Shown here piece by piece: positions 17,972 through 27,008 of a DNA stretch of 64,000 bases. Numbering within the stretch: position 1 is the stretch's first letter; every line of letters begins with the position of its first letter. Below the pieces are notes generated by a model. The model did no database searches, was not told the origin of the DNA, and was given only the letters and a program-made list of their open reading frames with translations. The DNA comes from an uncultured Lachnospiraceae bacterium (GTDB lineage Bacteria > Bacillota > Clostridia > Lachnospirales > Lachnospiraceae). The translations under genes were made by a program, and so were the position numbers. The DNA is taken from contig CAJTUZ010000004.1 in NCBI GenBank assembly GCA_910579735.1, forward strand, positions 109,922 through 173,921. The letters are read 5' to 3'.

Positions 17972-19165
17972 TCAATAAATCGAACCATGCTGCAGCATTC
18001 TGCCGATATACCAGATCCCCAATAAGAAATGACAGGAGAACAGCACGATTCCCGCCTTTCTCACTGCCTCCCTGTATTTACCATCCGTTCCGGTAATATC
18101 CAGAAATTCTATAACGGAAAGCACAAATGCAATAAACACCGCCAGCATATATCCCCATGTAAAATTAGCGTGCCGTTCACGTTCTCCCTTTTCATACAAA
18201 AATACCATTTCGCTCCATCCGGCAATCAGATAACTGATCATCAGCATGATCCTGGGATTTCTCCAGACAGCCTTCTTTTGCACGGCCGCCGCAGATACGA
18301 TGACAAAAAGGGGAAATGCCGTGCATGCAAGCAATGCCGCCCCCACATGCTCCGTATAGCGTCCAAGCGTCGTCAGAAATCCGAATCCTACGCCTTCGCT
18401 CACGGTATTGCCGCTGTAAAAGGTCAGCCATAGCTGGAACAGCATAATGCCTGCCGCCGGTATAAATGCTGACGCCAGCAATAAATATTTACGCAGACGG
18501 ATCTTCCGGGCAGCCGCCAGTTCAAACAGCACATATAATACCATTGCAGGCGCTATTCCCTGCAAAAAAGACGGCTTGGCTATGACACTGAGCGCAAGAA
18601 CCGCCGCCAGAAGAAGATGGGTTTTGATCTTCGCGTCCTCCGCCTCCAGAATTTCCAGGATCAGAATTACGGAAAGCAGGGCAAACGGCCTGACCATACT
18701 GTTCGTCGGATTGTGCCATGTGTTCGGAGACCACGTTCCCAAATAATAATCGGCATTGAGCCAGGGAAAAAATAACGGGCCTACATAAAGAAGTCCCGCA
18801 CACAGATAGATCCGGGAAGCATATTCCGCCTTCGGCACTTTCTTTCCGATATAATCCATGGCAATATACAGTGTGGCGGCATTGGCAAGCGCCGTTATCA
18901 CTGCACATGCGCCATACAAAGTCACGTTTCCGCGTCTGTGAAGCAAAGAAACAAGACAGCTCCACATAAAATACGTATTTCCGCTTTCTATTTCCGCTTT
19001 CAGATTACTCAGATGAAACCCTTCCGCCACCTGAGAATGATACGGGAAATCAGAAAAACCGGTTTCAAAATACGTCAGGACAAGCCTGTAAGTAACCATA
19101 AAAAGAAGCAGGGAAAAGACCATTTTTATGACCAGATCTTTGCTACGTAAATTTGCAGATTCCAT
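17972..19165 (-). CDS. Polytopic membrane protein, unknown function
   Basis: The 397-residue protein has about nine hydrophobic helices and a loop after the first helix reading YFETGFSDFPYHSQVAEGFHL, followed by LNADYYLGTWSPNTWHNPTNSMVRP. The acidic first loop and the Trp/His-rich second loop recall GT-C membrane transferases or mannosyltransferase-like proteins, but no family is recognised. ATG at 19165 is clear. It lies between the WecE-like gene and another large membrane protein, both on the same strand. A lipid-linked sugar transferase is the best guess, with low certainty. Confidence 0.7.
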   Translation of the reverse strand: MESANLRSKDLVIKMVFSLLLFMVTYRLVLTYFETGFSDFPYHSQVAEGFHLSNLKAEIESGNTYFMWSCLVSLLHRRGNVTLYGACAVITALANAATLYIAMDYIGKKVPKAEYASRIYLCAGLLYVGPLFFPWLNADYYLGTWSPNTWHNPTNSMVRPFALLSVILILEILEAEDAKIKTHLLLAAVLALSVIAKPSFLQGIAPAMVLYVLFELAAARKIRLRKYLLLASAFIPAAGIMLFQLWLTFYSGNTVSEGVGFGFLTTLGRYTEHVGAALLACTAFPLFVIVSAAAVQKKAVWRNPRIMLMISYLIAGWSEMVFLYEKGERERHANFTWGYMLAVFIAFVLSVIEFLDITGTDGKYREAVRKAGIVLFSCHFLLGIWYIGRMLQHGSIY

Positions 19166-19224
19166 AAAAAGCCTTCCCTCCGTTTTTACATGTCATTATA
19201 CACCAACGCCATCCGGTTGGCAAA

Positions 19225-21021
19225 TCATTTATATACGGCATATCTCATGTTGCAAAACGTTTCCTCATACCCGTATGCATCCAGAAAATCCAGTAAGACC
19301 GCAAGCTTTCTGTCCTGATCATAAGCGTCCGTATCCACGCCGAACCACTCATATGCTTTGGCATCTTCCCCTTTATAAGCGGCGACCGCAGATGAAACAA
19401 TTACGACCGGACGCTCTTCATCCATATTCGACTCCACGGCCTCCATGTCCTGTAGGAAACGCTCCAGCCGGTAAGAGTCTAAATCCGGCCATGAAGTGGA
19501 AATCGCCGCCGGCATATCCAGAAAATAACTTATGCCCGGAATCTCTCCGTACAGGATCGCTTTCTCCCCTGCAAGTCCTTCTTTTACCGCATACGCTGTC
19601 AGATCACAAAAGGTTTCCGCATTCTCTTTATTCGTATAGATACCCGACACTTTCGGCATATCCGTTAACAGCGTATCCCTCTTTTCTCCCCATACGCCGT
19701 CCTGGAAAACAAACTGCGCATGAAACCCGATACTCTGCAGGAATACCATTCCGCCAAACAGCAGGCACATACACTTCCACGGAACATGAAGCTCCTTTTT
19801 TCCCGCAGACACAAACCATCCGCCGCATACCCAGATCGTAAATGGCGCCGCCAGAAAGAGGTTATTGATCATCGGATACAAACCGTTATTCCCGCCAAGC
19901 GGCGTTACAAACATCTGCAGAAGAACGATGAGCGCAAGCGCTTTGTCTTCCGTTTCCCGCTTTTTGCCGATCAGTACGGACAGCGCACAGGCAGCGGTCA
20001 TCAGCAAAAACAAAACCGCCCAGAAAAAAATGCCTCTGTAATTGTAATATTGAAATGTAAACATTCCCTGTCCCCAATAAAAGCGGATCAGTACAAGTCC
20101 GGTTCCCGCACAGAACAGTCCGTACAGCCGCCTCCCTGTATGCGGCCAAACCCTTTCTTTAATAAAATAAACAATATACAGGCCGCCCACCCAGAGTCCC
20201 GCAAACAAAAGTCCGTACAGGCCGCTCCCGTAATCTCCGAACATACCCGTCAGCATGGACGCCGGTTTATAGTCCGCCGCCTGCTCCGTCATGGCAAACA
20301 GATCCTTTACCATAGCCGGATAAGCCCCTATCCCGTATTTGATGCAGATCGTCAGAAACGGTATGAAAAATCCTGTAAAATAACCAAACAGGCATGTAAG
20401 CGTATCCTTCCATGTCCGTTCAAGACTGTCATGACGACGCCATGCGGCATACCACAGAGCCAGAATAAACACTGCCTGTACCACATTGGGCATACGCACC
20501 GTCACATTCACCCCAAGACAGACCCCTGCCATGAACAGCAGTACGAGGCGCACTCTGTCTCCTTTTGCACAGATTCCCTTGTACAACAACAAGATTCCTG
20601 CTCCCATAAACACATATGTCAGATAATTATATAAGATGACCGTAGGACACCAGCACAGACCCACAGCCAGCATTTCTCCCATAAAAACAATCCATGCCGG
20701 CATTTTTTTCCGCATGGTATAATAAAAAAGAAGCGCAATGAAAGAAACAATCAGTCCGGTATAAAAATTCATTCCCAAAAGCGTATCGCCTTTCGGAAGC
20801 TGCATGAACAGATATCCTGCTGCGTTTGCCAGATAAGTCGCCGTCTGCCAGGTCCCGTCCGCTGAGGGAAAATACTGGAAATTCACCAGGCTGTATGCCG
20901 TATCCGAGACATCCAGTCCCTGATTGATTCTGATCAGCGGATAAAATGCCAGAATGATGACAAACAGGCTGTTTTCTATTAAATTACGATATTTTTCATA
21001 AAAAAATTTTATTATTTTCAT
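19225..21021 (-). CDS. Large polytopic membrane protein, possible GT-C transferase
   Basis: The 598-residue protein has about twelve helices. After the first helix the loop INQGLDVSDTAYSLVNFQYFP carries the acidic D-S-D pattern typical of the first loop in GT-C enzymes. A C-terminal soluble part (residues about 430-598) includes YGEIPGISYFLDMPAAISTSWPD and VVIVSSAVAAYKG, probably extracytoplasmic. ATG at 21021 (second codon after a GTG) lies 6 bp from the upstream acyltransferase stop, so the genes are in one operon. The same kind of protein occurs several times in this locus (19225, 14836, 31243, 51790). No specific function can be assigned. Confidence 0.72.
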   Translation of the reverse strand: MKIIKFFYEKYRNLIENSLFVIILAFYPLIRINQGLDVSDTAYSLVNFQYFPSADGTWQTATYLANAAGYLFMQLPKGDTLLGMNFYTGLIVSFIALLFYYTMRKKMPAWIVFMGEMLAVGLCWCPTVILYNYLTYVFMGAGILLLYKGICAKGDRVRLVLLFMAGVCLGVNVTVRMPNVVQAVFILALWYAAWRRHDSLERTWKDTLTCLFGYFTGFFIPFLTICIKYGIGAYPAMVKDLFAMTEQAADYKPASMLTGMFGDYGSGLYGLLFAGLWVGGLYIVYFIKERVWPHTGRRLYGLFCAGTGLVLIRFYWGQGMFTFQYYNYRGIFFWAVLFLLMTAACALSVLIGKKRETEDKALALIVLLQMFVTPLGGNNGLYPMINNLFLAAPFTIWVCGGWFVSAGKKELHVPWKCMCLLFGGMVFLQSIGFHAQFVFQDGVWGEKRDTLLTDMPKVSGIYTNKENAETFCDLTAYAVKEGLAGEKAILYGEIPGISYFLDMPAAISTSWPDLDSYRLERFLQDMEAVESNMDEERPVVIVSSAVAAYKGEDAKAYEWFGVDTDAYDQDRKLAVLLDFLDAYGYEETFCNMRYAVYK

Positions 21022-21027
21022 CACAGA

Positions 21028-22116
21028 CTACTTTCTTTTTCCATTTCCGGTTCTATTTCCGGCGCCCGAAAATAACACGCTCACTTTCCGAAACAGATAA
21101 ACTCTTACAAAATCGACCAACGTGCCCAACAGATAAACCGTGATCACACAGCCTGTCATATGCGGTACAAACAGTAGGCTTTCCCGTACCCTGTCGATCT
21201 GCATCCAATCAGTCCATTCATAACGGATCAAAATGTGCTCATGCAGGAGATAGATTCCGAACGTATACGGGGATAGTCGTCTGATAAGCGCCGCCGCCCT
21301 GCCTTCCCGGATCTTCATCCGTGCAAAAACGCCAAACAGACCGACCGCGCCGAGCAGGCAGAATATATGATTGTAGGTATACGGCATATCAGCATAGTAT
21401 GCAAATGCATCCGCTTTATCCGAAAGCAGTACCGCTGCCGCCGACGCGGCAAAAATACAGAAACCCATACCGATATACAAAAGTCCGCCGCTTCGCTTCG
21501 AACACAAAAAGCGGCAGCCGTACATACGCAGATAAGCCGCGATCAGAAACAGACATAAAAACCATCCATAATCATATCCGTAATGATCCGTCACAAACGA
21601 TACCGGCAGCACGGACTTGCCGACAGACATGAAAAGAAGCATTATGCCGATCACGATCTGCAGTGTCCTTTTTTCCAGTTGTTTCACACCGGCGGCAAGT
21701 ACCGGCGCAAACAGGTACATAAACAGATAGGCAGTCGCAAACCAGTAATGTTCCGTCCCGATCGGCAGCGCAAAACCGAGCCAGTCATAAAGGCTTAAAT
21801 CCTGCCATGAAAGCATACCGAATGCAATCATAACAACCGGTATCAGAAGGGAATAAAAAAGAATCTGACAAAGCAGGGATATCACACGCCCCGGTTTCCA
21901 CTCAGATTCCACCAGAAAATAACCGCTTAATAAAACATAGCAGTTTACCGCCACGATACAGAATGCCTCTATCAACCTGGCCGTGAAATTTACCGCCGTC
22001 CAGTTCTCCGTACAAGGCATGTCAATGTTCCCTTTCACCAGATAATGAAGGGTTATGATCATCAGCATAGCCACGATACGAAGCAGCTCGAAATTTGCCT
22101 GTCGCTTTGAAGTCAT
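21028..22116 (-). CDS. Acyltransferase family 3 membrane protein (OafA/WecH-like)
   Basis: This 362-residue integral membrane protein begins KRQANFELLRIVAMLMIITLHYLVKG, the R-x10-H signature of acyltransferase family 3, in which the histidine is thought to be catalytic. About ten helices follow, with FGIYLLHEHILIRY near the C-terminus. Members O-acetylate or O-succinylate sugars of surface polysaccharides from the inner membrane. It is located between GtrA and a large membrane protein, so O-acetylation of the locus glycan is the likely role. The sugar and position modified are unknown. Confidence 0.88.
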   Translation of the reverse strand: MTSKRQANFELLRIVAMLMIITLHYLVKGNIDMPCTENWTAVNFTARLIEAFCIVAVNCYVLLSGYFLVESEWKPGRVISLLCQILFYSLLIPVVMIAFGMLSWQDLSLYDWLGFALPIGTEHYWFATAYLFMYLFAPVLAAGVKQLEKRTLQIVIGIMLLFMSVGKSVLPVSFVTDHYGYDYGWFLCLFLIAAYLRMYGCRFLCSKRSGGLLYIGMGFCIFAASAAAVLLSDKADAFAYYADMPYTYNHIFCLLGAVGLFGVFARMKIREGRAAALIRRLSPYTFGIYLLHEHILIRYEWTDWMQIDRVRESLLFVPHMTGCVITVYLLGTLVDFVRVYLFRKVSVLFSGAGNRTGNGKRK

Positions 22117-22133
22117 GCCTGCCTCTCCTATCT

Positions 22134-22565
22134 TTATTTCTCTTTTTCCTTAAAGATCCATAGTTTACTCAGAAAATAATTGGCCAGAATCACTACAACC
22201 TGACAAATGAACTTGGCAATGTAGGAATTGACCGCCGCCACATCTACCATCAGATACATCAATACAAGTTCCAGTACCCCTGTCGCAACCCTTGCGCCGA
22301 CAAACGCCGTAAATTCCTTCAGGATTCCCGCTGCTCCGGCATTTTTGCTCTTAAAGACAAAAGTGCGGTTTGTCCAGTATGCAAAAACCACCGTCAAAAC
22401 CCACGATATTGCCGTGGCCGCCATGTAATGCATATGGAAAAGCGACTCAAAAACAAAATACAGAACGTAGTTTAGTACAAAAGCCAGAAAACCAAAAATC
22501 AGGTAATTCAGACCTTCCTCATATTTTTTATACAGATCCCAACATTTTTTAATCAACGCCTTCAT
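22134..22565 (-). CDS. gtrA: GtrA family membrane protein
   Basis: The 143-residue protein has four helices: LNYLIFGFLAFVLNYVLYFVF, AATAISWVLTVVFAYWTNRTFVF, FVGARVATGVLELVLMYLMV and YIAKFICQVVVILANYFLSKLWIF. This is the GtrA fold, proposed to flip polyprenyl-phosphate sugars across the membrane for GtrB/GtrC systems or cell-wall decoration. A frame opens further upstream to 22706, but those residues overlap the ABC transporter gene and are basic and unconserved-looking; ATG at 22565 has GGAAAGG about 12 nt upstream and gives the family's usual length. GtrB-like partners are encoded at 13111 and 63444. Confidence 0.85.
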   Translation of the reverse strand: MKALIKKCWDLYKKYEEGLNYLIFGFLAFVLNYVLYFVFESLFHMHYMAATAISWVLTVVFAYWTNRTFVFKSKNAGAAGILKEFTAFVGARVATGVLELVLMYLMVDVAAVNSYIAKFICQVVVILANYFLSKLWIFKEKEK

Positions 22566-22654
22566 AAATTCATCATACCTTTCCGGTGCTCTACCTGAAT
22601 ATACCGCCTTCTGCACCGTACCCATCCGCCGCGTCTCTTTCTTCCGCTGCCGTA

Positions 22655-24406
22655 TTACCGTTCTCTTGCTGCCTTGCCGTTTTCTATACGATAGACCATA
22701 TCGCACTTTTCAATCGTCTGTAATCTGTGGGCGATAATAATCAGCGTCTTACGCCCGTGCAGTCTGTTGATCGATTCCATGATCGCTGCTTCGGTATCGT
22801 TATCTAACGCCGAAGTCGCCTCATCGAGTACAAGCACTTCCGGGTCTTCAAAAAGCGCCCGCGCAATACCGATACGCTGTCTTTGTCCGCCCGAAATACG
22901 AATGCCTCTTTCTCCGATACTCGTATCCAGACCCGCAGGAAGTCCTTTTACGAATTCGTCCAGCTGTGCTTCCTTTAACGCTTCCCAGACTTTTTCGTCG
23001 TCGATCTCATCATCCGCATAACCGAACGCAACATTTTTGCGGATCGAAGCGTCGATCATAAAAATGGACTGCGGAATATAGCCGATATTTTTCAGCCATT
23101 CACGGTAATGTTCTCTTACTTCCACGCCATCGGCCAGAATCTCCCCGCTTTGCAGACGCAGCAGACCGAGCAGGATATCCACTACGGTCGTCTTGCCGGA
23201 ACCCGATGTTCCTACGATCCCGACACTTTTCCCGATCGGGATCTCCATATCGGCATGATCAAATATCAGTACCTCTGTATTCGGATATTTATACGAAATA
23301 TTTCTCAGTTCGATCTTTTCAGCAATCGGAAGCTTTTTGACATCCACTTTTTTCTGATATGTCTCCGCTTCGTAATCGATGTTTTCGTCTCTGATCTCTT
23401 CCTGCAGATTATCGCTGACTCCCATGAAAAACGGCTCGAAATAGGAAATGGAAGTCAAATGGTTATTGATCCTGTTGGCACAGGGGATCAGCCTCATAGC
23501 GACAAGCGCAAGCAGAGTGATCTGCGGCATGATATCAATGACGCCCGTTCCGCGCAGAAGCTGCAGCATCATATAGAGGACCATCCCGGCGATCGCAACG
23601 GTCTCGATCAGAAGCCTCGGCGTCGCATTGTACAGATTATAGCGCTGTACCGCATTCACATATCCCGCGCCGCATTTGGAATATTCATTGATAAAATAAT
23701 GCTCCCTGCAGGCAATCTTGATTTCTTTGATCCCCATGACCGACTGATCGATCCATTTATATAATCCACTGTAAAAATCCTGATTTTCCTCACCGGCTTT
23801 TTTCATGATCGGTTTTAAGACACATTTGATCACAAGCAGGACGACCAGTAAAAGCAGGGTCACCGTAACGCTCATCCAAATATCCGTAACAAGACTGACC
23901 GCTACCAGACAAACGAACACAATACACTCACTGATCAGCTGCAGTAACGCCAGGATCAGTCCGTACATATTATTAACGTCCGATGTGATGCTTCTTTGGA
24001 TGACCGCCGTATCCGCGTTCAGATAATATTCATACGGCCGTTTCATAAAGTTGATCATCATCCTTCTGGATGTTGCGAACTGATTCGTATAAACGAACTT
24101 AAGCTGTACTTTCTGCTGGAAAAACAGGAACATATTTTTTACGGCAAATATGATCACGAGTCCAAGCATCACGACAATCATCAGATCCCTTGTATTATCG
24201 ATCTGAAAAACCTCACAGATAAACTGTAAATACGCATGATTGTCTATGGCATTTTCCTCAAGGACCACATTCATAACAGGCAGGATGGACGAAACGCCGA
24301 GCGTCTCCAGTACACCGCCGGCCAGCATGATAAAGATCAAAAGAAGCATTTTCCGTTTCTGCTTCTTATCCAGTAATACCATTAATTTCTTATATATATC
24401 CTTCAT
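22655..24406 (-). CDS. ABC exporter with fused membrane and ATPase domains, PglK/MsbA-like
   Basis: This 583-residue half transporter should export or flip a lipid-linked oligosaccharide with ATP. The N-terminal 330 residues hold six helices. The nucleotide-binding domain contains Walker A GTSGSGKTT, a Q-loop in NIGYIPQSIFMID, the signature ISGGQRQRIGIARAL, Walker B EVLVLDEATSALD and the switch His in IIAHRLQT. No Wzx flippase is visible in the window, and PglC-, PglE- and PglF-like genes occur in the same locus, so a PglK-like flippase role is plausible. A lipid or drug exporter cannot be excluded from sequence alone. ATG at 24404-24406 follows TATAAGAAATT-like spacing with GGAT upstream. 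Confidence 0.83.
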   Translation of the reverse strand: MKDIYKKLMVLLDKKQKRKMLLLIFIMLAGGVLETLGVSSILPVMNVVLEENAIDNHAYLQFICEVFQIDNTRDLMIVVMLGLVIIFAVKNMFLFFQQKVQLKFVYTNQFATSRRMMINFMKRPYEYYLNADTAVIQRSITSDVNNMYGLILALLQLISECIVFVCLVAVSLVTDIWMSVTVTLLLLVVLLVIKCVLKPIMKKAGEENQDFYSGLYKWIDQSVMGIKEIKIACREHYFINEYSKCGAGYVNAVQRYNLYNATPRLLIETVAIAGMVLYMMLQLLRGTGVIDIMPQITLLALVAMRLIPCANRINNHLTSISYFEPFFMGVSDNLQEEIRDENIDYEAETYQKKVDVKKLPIAEKIELRNISYKYPNTEVLIFDHADMEIPIGKSVGIVGTSGSGKTTVVDILLGLLRLQSGEILADGVEVREHYREWLKNIGYIPQSIFMIDASIRKNVAFGYADDEIDDEKVWEALKEAQLDEFVKGLPAGLDTSIGERGIRISGGQRQRIGIARALFEDPEVLVLDEATSALDNDTEAAIMESINRLHGRKTLIIIAHRLQTIEKCDMVYRIENGKAARER

Positions 24407-24540
24407 TCGCTATCCTGCCTGTCCAAGTTTCATACCATAACATTATAGTTCTCCCCGCCGACATACGTCAAGGAAGAAATGCGGCCGCCCGCCCTGTCGT
24501 CCGGATCTGTCCATCCTTCTTCCCGCGCGTTCTGCCACGG

Positions 24541-25614
24541 TCAAATCTGCTCATTCTGCCTGTGCAGCGCCGGTTCTTCATATTGATCCATAAAGTCCTC
24601 ACCCAGAAAAACAATCTCCTCCGCAAAGCGTATGGCATTGGGCACCGTAAATACCGAAACGACTCTCCTAAAACGCAGTCCCGGAATAAAGTTCATGACT
24701 TCCATCGGAAACATACCGTTTACAACGACATGCTCCGGAAATTCTTTCTTATAATCAAGTACGTCACGCGGGTGCGGTTTGATCAGCACCTGCGCCTTAT
24801 GACCATCGATCTGCCCGTATTCGTTTATGATGTCCGTAAAGATCTGCTTTCTCACATGCAGATCGCACAGCGGTTCCGAAAGCACCAATACTTTATCCTC
24901 CGCCCCCGTATCCAGATCTTTCTGCAATTCATCCATATTTTCGATAAAAAGATGGATCAGAATATCTTTATCGGCATCAGATAAATGCGCCGTCAGCTCT
25001 TCCCGCGGCTGTTCGATATGTTTATCGATCGGATAGGGAAGGACGCTTATATCATTGACTTCCATGTCCAGGCAGTATTTCGCATATCCGTTCTGGATAA
25101 AGATCAGGTTATGTGCCGCCATCCACGCCTTCAATGCAAAGTGCCCTCTGTTGTCATATCTTGCCGTATCGTAGGACTCAAGACAGTTCAATCCATCTTC
25201 CACCGCATGATAATATAGTTTCTTATAGCTCAGATAATATCCGATCGGATCCGAATCGCAGAATACATAAATATCTTTGTATTCCTTAAAATCTACCGGA
25301 ACATACGGTTCCTGCAATCTGCCGAGGAGTTTCGTGTATTTGATGCGGGCAAGCATGTTGATGACGATATTTCCTCTGTCCGTGTGATATCTGCGCAGCT
25401 GCGGGAAAAAATCGGATGCCTTTTCTTCGAACATCCATACTTCTTCAAACAGACCGCATTTTTTTGCCCGCTCCTTTAAATTCCCGAAGTTGTTGGACAT
25501 CGTACTGAGCACGAGCGAAGCCTGTCCCCGTTTTTCTTCCGGCAGGAAAAGTTCTTTCAGACAGGCGACATAAACATGGTAAAATGTATGACATACATAT
25601 ATTCGTTCTTTCAT
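24541..25614 (-). CDS. GT52-like glycosyltransferase, candidate nonulosonic acid transferase
   Basis: The 357-residue protein begins RIYVCHTFYHVYVACLKELF, resembling the first strand and loop of lipooligosaccharide sialyltransferases (GT52). YHAVEDGLNCL in the middle and VLIKPHPRDVLDYKKEFP in the C-terminal half match the acidic and His-Pro motifs of GT52/GT80-type sialyltransferases. It would transfer a CMP-activated sugar to an acceptor. Because pseI, pseF and pseG lie within 6 kb, CMP-pseudaminic acid is the obvious donor, by inference. It is transcribed away from the decarboxylase gene, with 82 bp between starts. Confidence 0.68.
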   Translation of the reverse strand: MKERIYVCHTFYHVYVACLKELFLPEEKRGQASLVLSTMSNNFGNLKERAKKCGLFEEVWMFEEKASDFFPQLRRYHTDRGNIVINMLARIKYTKLLGRLQEPYVPVDFKEYKDIYVFCDSDPIGYYLSYKKLYYHAVEDGLNCLESYDTARYDNRGHFALKAWMAAHNLIFIQNGYAKYCLDMEVNDISVLPYPIDKHIEQPREELTAHLSDADKDILIHLFIENMDELQKDLDTGAEDKVLVLSEPLCDLHVRKQIFTDIINEYGQIDGHKAQVLIKPHPRDVLDYKKEFPEHVVVNGMFPMEVMNFIPGLRFRRVVSVFTVPNAIRFAEEIVFLGEDFMDQYEEPALHRQNEQI

Positions 25615-25643
25615 TTCAACTTTCCTTTATTTCCGTTTTGTAC

Positions 25644-25649
25644 TATAAT
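25644..25649 (+). promoter_or_regulatory. -10 box of the decarboxylase/ATP-grasp operon
   Basis: A consensus TATAAT sits 48 bp before the decarboxylase ATG in the short divergent region. Only a weak -35 (TTTCCT, 25621-25626) is found 17 bp upstream, so activation by a regulator or a weak promoter is possible. Confidence 0.5.
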
Positions 25650-25696
25650 AACAAAAGTAACTGTAAAATAAAAGAGAAATCGGAGGAAATGGTGTC

Positions 25697-26923
25697 ATGG
25701 AAACATTACGGACTCCCTATTTTGTAATAGACGAAACGATCCTTCAGAATTATTATGATATGCTGACCGGTTCTTTATCACATAGCTGGAACAATTACCT
25801 GGTCGGCTATTCTTTTAAGACGAACTCCCTTCCGTGGCTCGTCTCATTTGTGAAAAAAAACGGCGCTTATGCAGAAGTCGTCTCCGAAGACGAATACCTG
25901 CTGGCACGTTATCTCGGCTATGAAGACCATGAGATTATTTATAACGGCCCCTATAAAAGCAGAACTTCTTTTCGAAACGTCCTGCTTGCAGGCGGTTACG
26001 TCAATCTGGATTCCCAGACGGAAATCGACTGGCTGGACGGCCTGGCGGAAGAATATCCCGAACGGCCGTTTTCCGTCGGAATCCGTGCGAACTTCGATCT
26101 GGAAAAAATGTGTCCCGGCGAGACGACAATGGGCGAAGTGAGCGGGCGCTTCGGCTTCTGTTATGAAACGGGAAAACTGGCCGGCGCACTGCAAAGACTG
26201 CAGACGATCCCAAACGTTACCGTCACCGGACTGCATCTGCACTCCAGCAGCAAATCCCGCAGTGTCAACATCTTCCGCAGCATTGCGCAAATGGCCTGTA
26301 AGCTGCAGCAGGAATTCCGGCTGGATCTGTCCTATGTGGATTTGGGCGGCGGCTACTGCGGCGGCATGGAGGGCAGACCCGAATATCCTGATTATTTCCC
26401 GGTCGTGGCAGAGGAATTATCCAGATGCTTTACGCCGGATCAGACGAAGCTGATCGTAGAACCGGGTATTTCTTTAATTTCCAAATGCACCACTTTTGTT
26501 ACCTCTGTTTTTGATGTCAGAGATATCAAAGGAACGCGCTATGTGATGACCGATGGGAGCCGTTTTAACATCGACGCTACCATGATCAAGACTTCTCACC
26601 TTTTTCATGTTCTTTATCAGGATGATGACCGGAAAGAGGATACCGCTCCGGCGCGCGCTCTTATGGAGAAACAGATCATAAGCGGTTATACCTGTATGGA
26701 ATGCGACCGCCTCTTTTCCCATGAGAAACAGCCTGAGCTGCTTCCCGGAGATCAGATCATATACGAAAACGTAGGCGGCTATACGATGAGCTTAAATCCG
26801 CTTTTTATACAATATTTCCCGGCCGTATATGTCAGGCAGCAGGGTAAGCTGCTTCAGGTACGGCGCAAATGGACGCCGGAAGATTACGTGAGCGGATCCG
26901 TTACAGCGCTGCAGGATCCTTAA
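25697..26923 (+). CDS. PLP-dependent decarboxylase, diaminopimelate/ornithine decarboxylase fold
   Basis: The 408-residue protein has the alanine-racemase-like fold III. The PLP lysine is Lys41 in YSFKTNSLP, followed by GLHLHSSSKS (180-186), LGGGY (216-220) and the C-x-x-x-D pair Cys333/Asp337 in TCMECDRLF. ENVGGYTMSLNPLF near 357-370 is the usual C-terminal phosphate/substrate region. Two departures matter: the EPGR of diaminopimelate decarboxylase reads EPGI at 255-258, and HIGS reads HSSS, so the substrate is probably not diaminopimelate. It is transcribed with an ATP-grasp ligase, a pairing that recalls BtrK/BtrJ of butirosin synthesis. A strong GGAGG precedes ATG 25697. Substrate unknown. 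Confidence 0.78.
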   Translation: METLRTPYFVIDETILQNYYDMLTGSLSHSWNNYLVGYSFKTNSLPWLVSFVKKNGAYAEVVSEDEYLLARYLGYEDHEIIYNGPYKSRTSFRNVLLAGGYVNLDSQTEIDWLDGLAEEYPERPFSVGIRANFDLEKMCPGETTMGEVSGRFGFCYETGKLAGALQRLQTIPNVTVTGLHLHSSSKSRSVNIFRSIAQMACKLQQEFRLDLSYVDLGGGYCGGMEGRPEYPDYFPVVAEELSRCFTPDQTKLIVEPGISLISKCTTFVTSVFDVRDIKGTRYVMTDGSRFNIDATMIKTSHLFHVLYQDDDRKEDTAPARALMEKQIISGYTCMECDRLFSHEKQPELLPGDQIIYENVGGYTMSLNPLFIQYFPAVYVRQQGKLLQVRRKWTPEDYVSGSVTALQDP

Positions 26924-27008
26924 GCGGGTCTGACAGCCTCTGACCAAAGACTGACTATTGTTATCTATTTTCATGCAAAACAAGTACCCGGAAAGGCAGA
27001 GTAACAGA

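Noticed and set aside
19720..20634. Open frame of 304 codons on the plus strand
   Set aside because: It is antisense to the membrane protein at 19225-21021, has an unlikely composition rich in Arg, Gln and His, and no ribosome binding site.
22566..22706. Longer N-terminus of the GtrA protein
   Set aside because: The extra residues overlap the ABC transporter gene, are strongly basic, and exceed the family's usual length; ATG 22565 has a better ribosome binding site.
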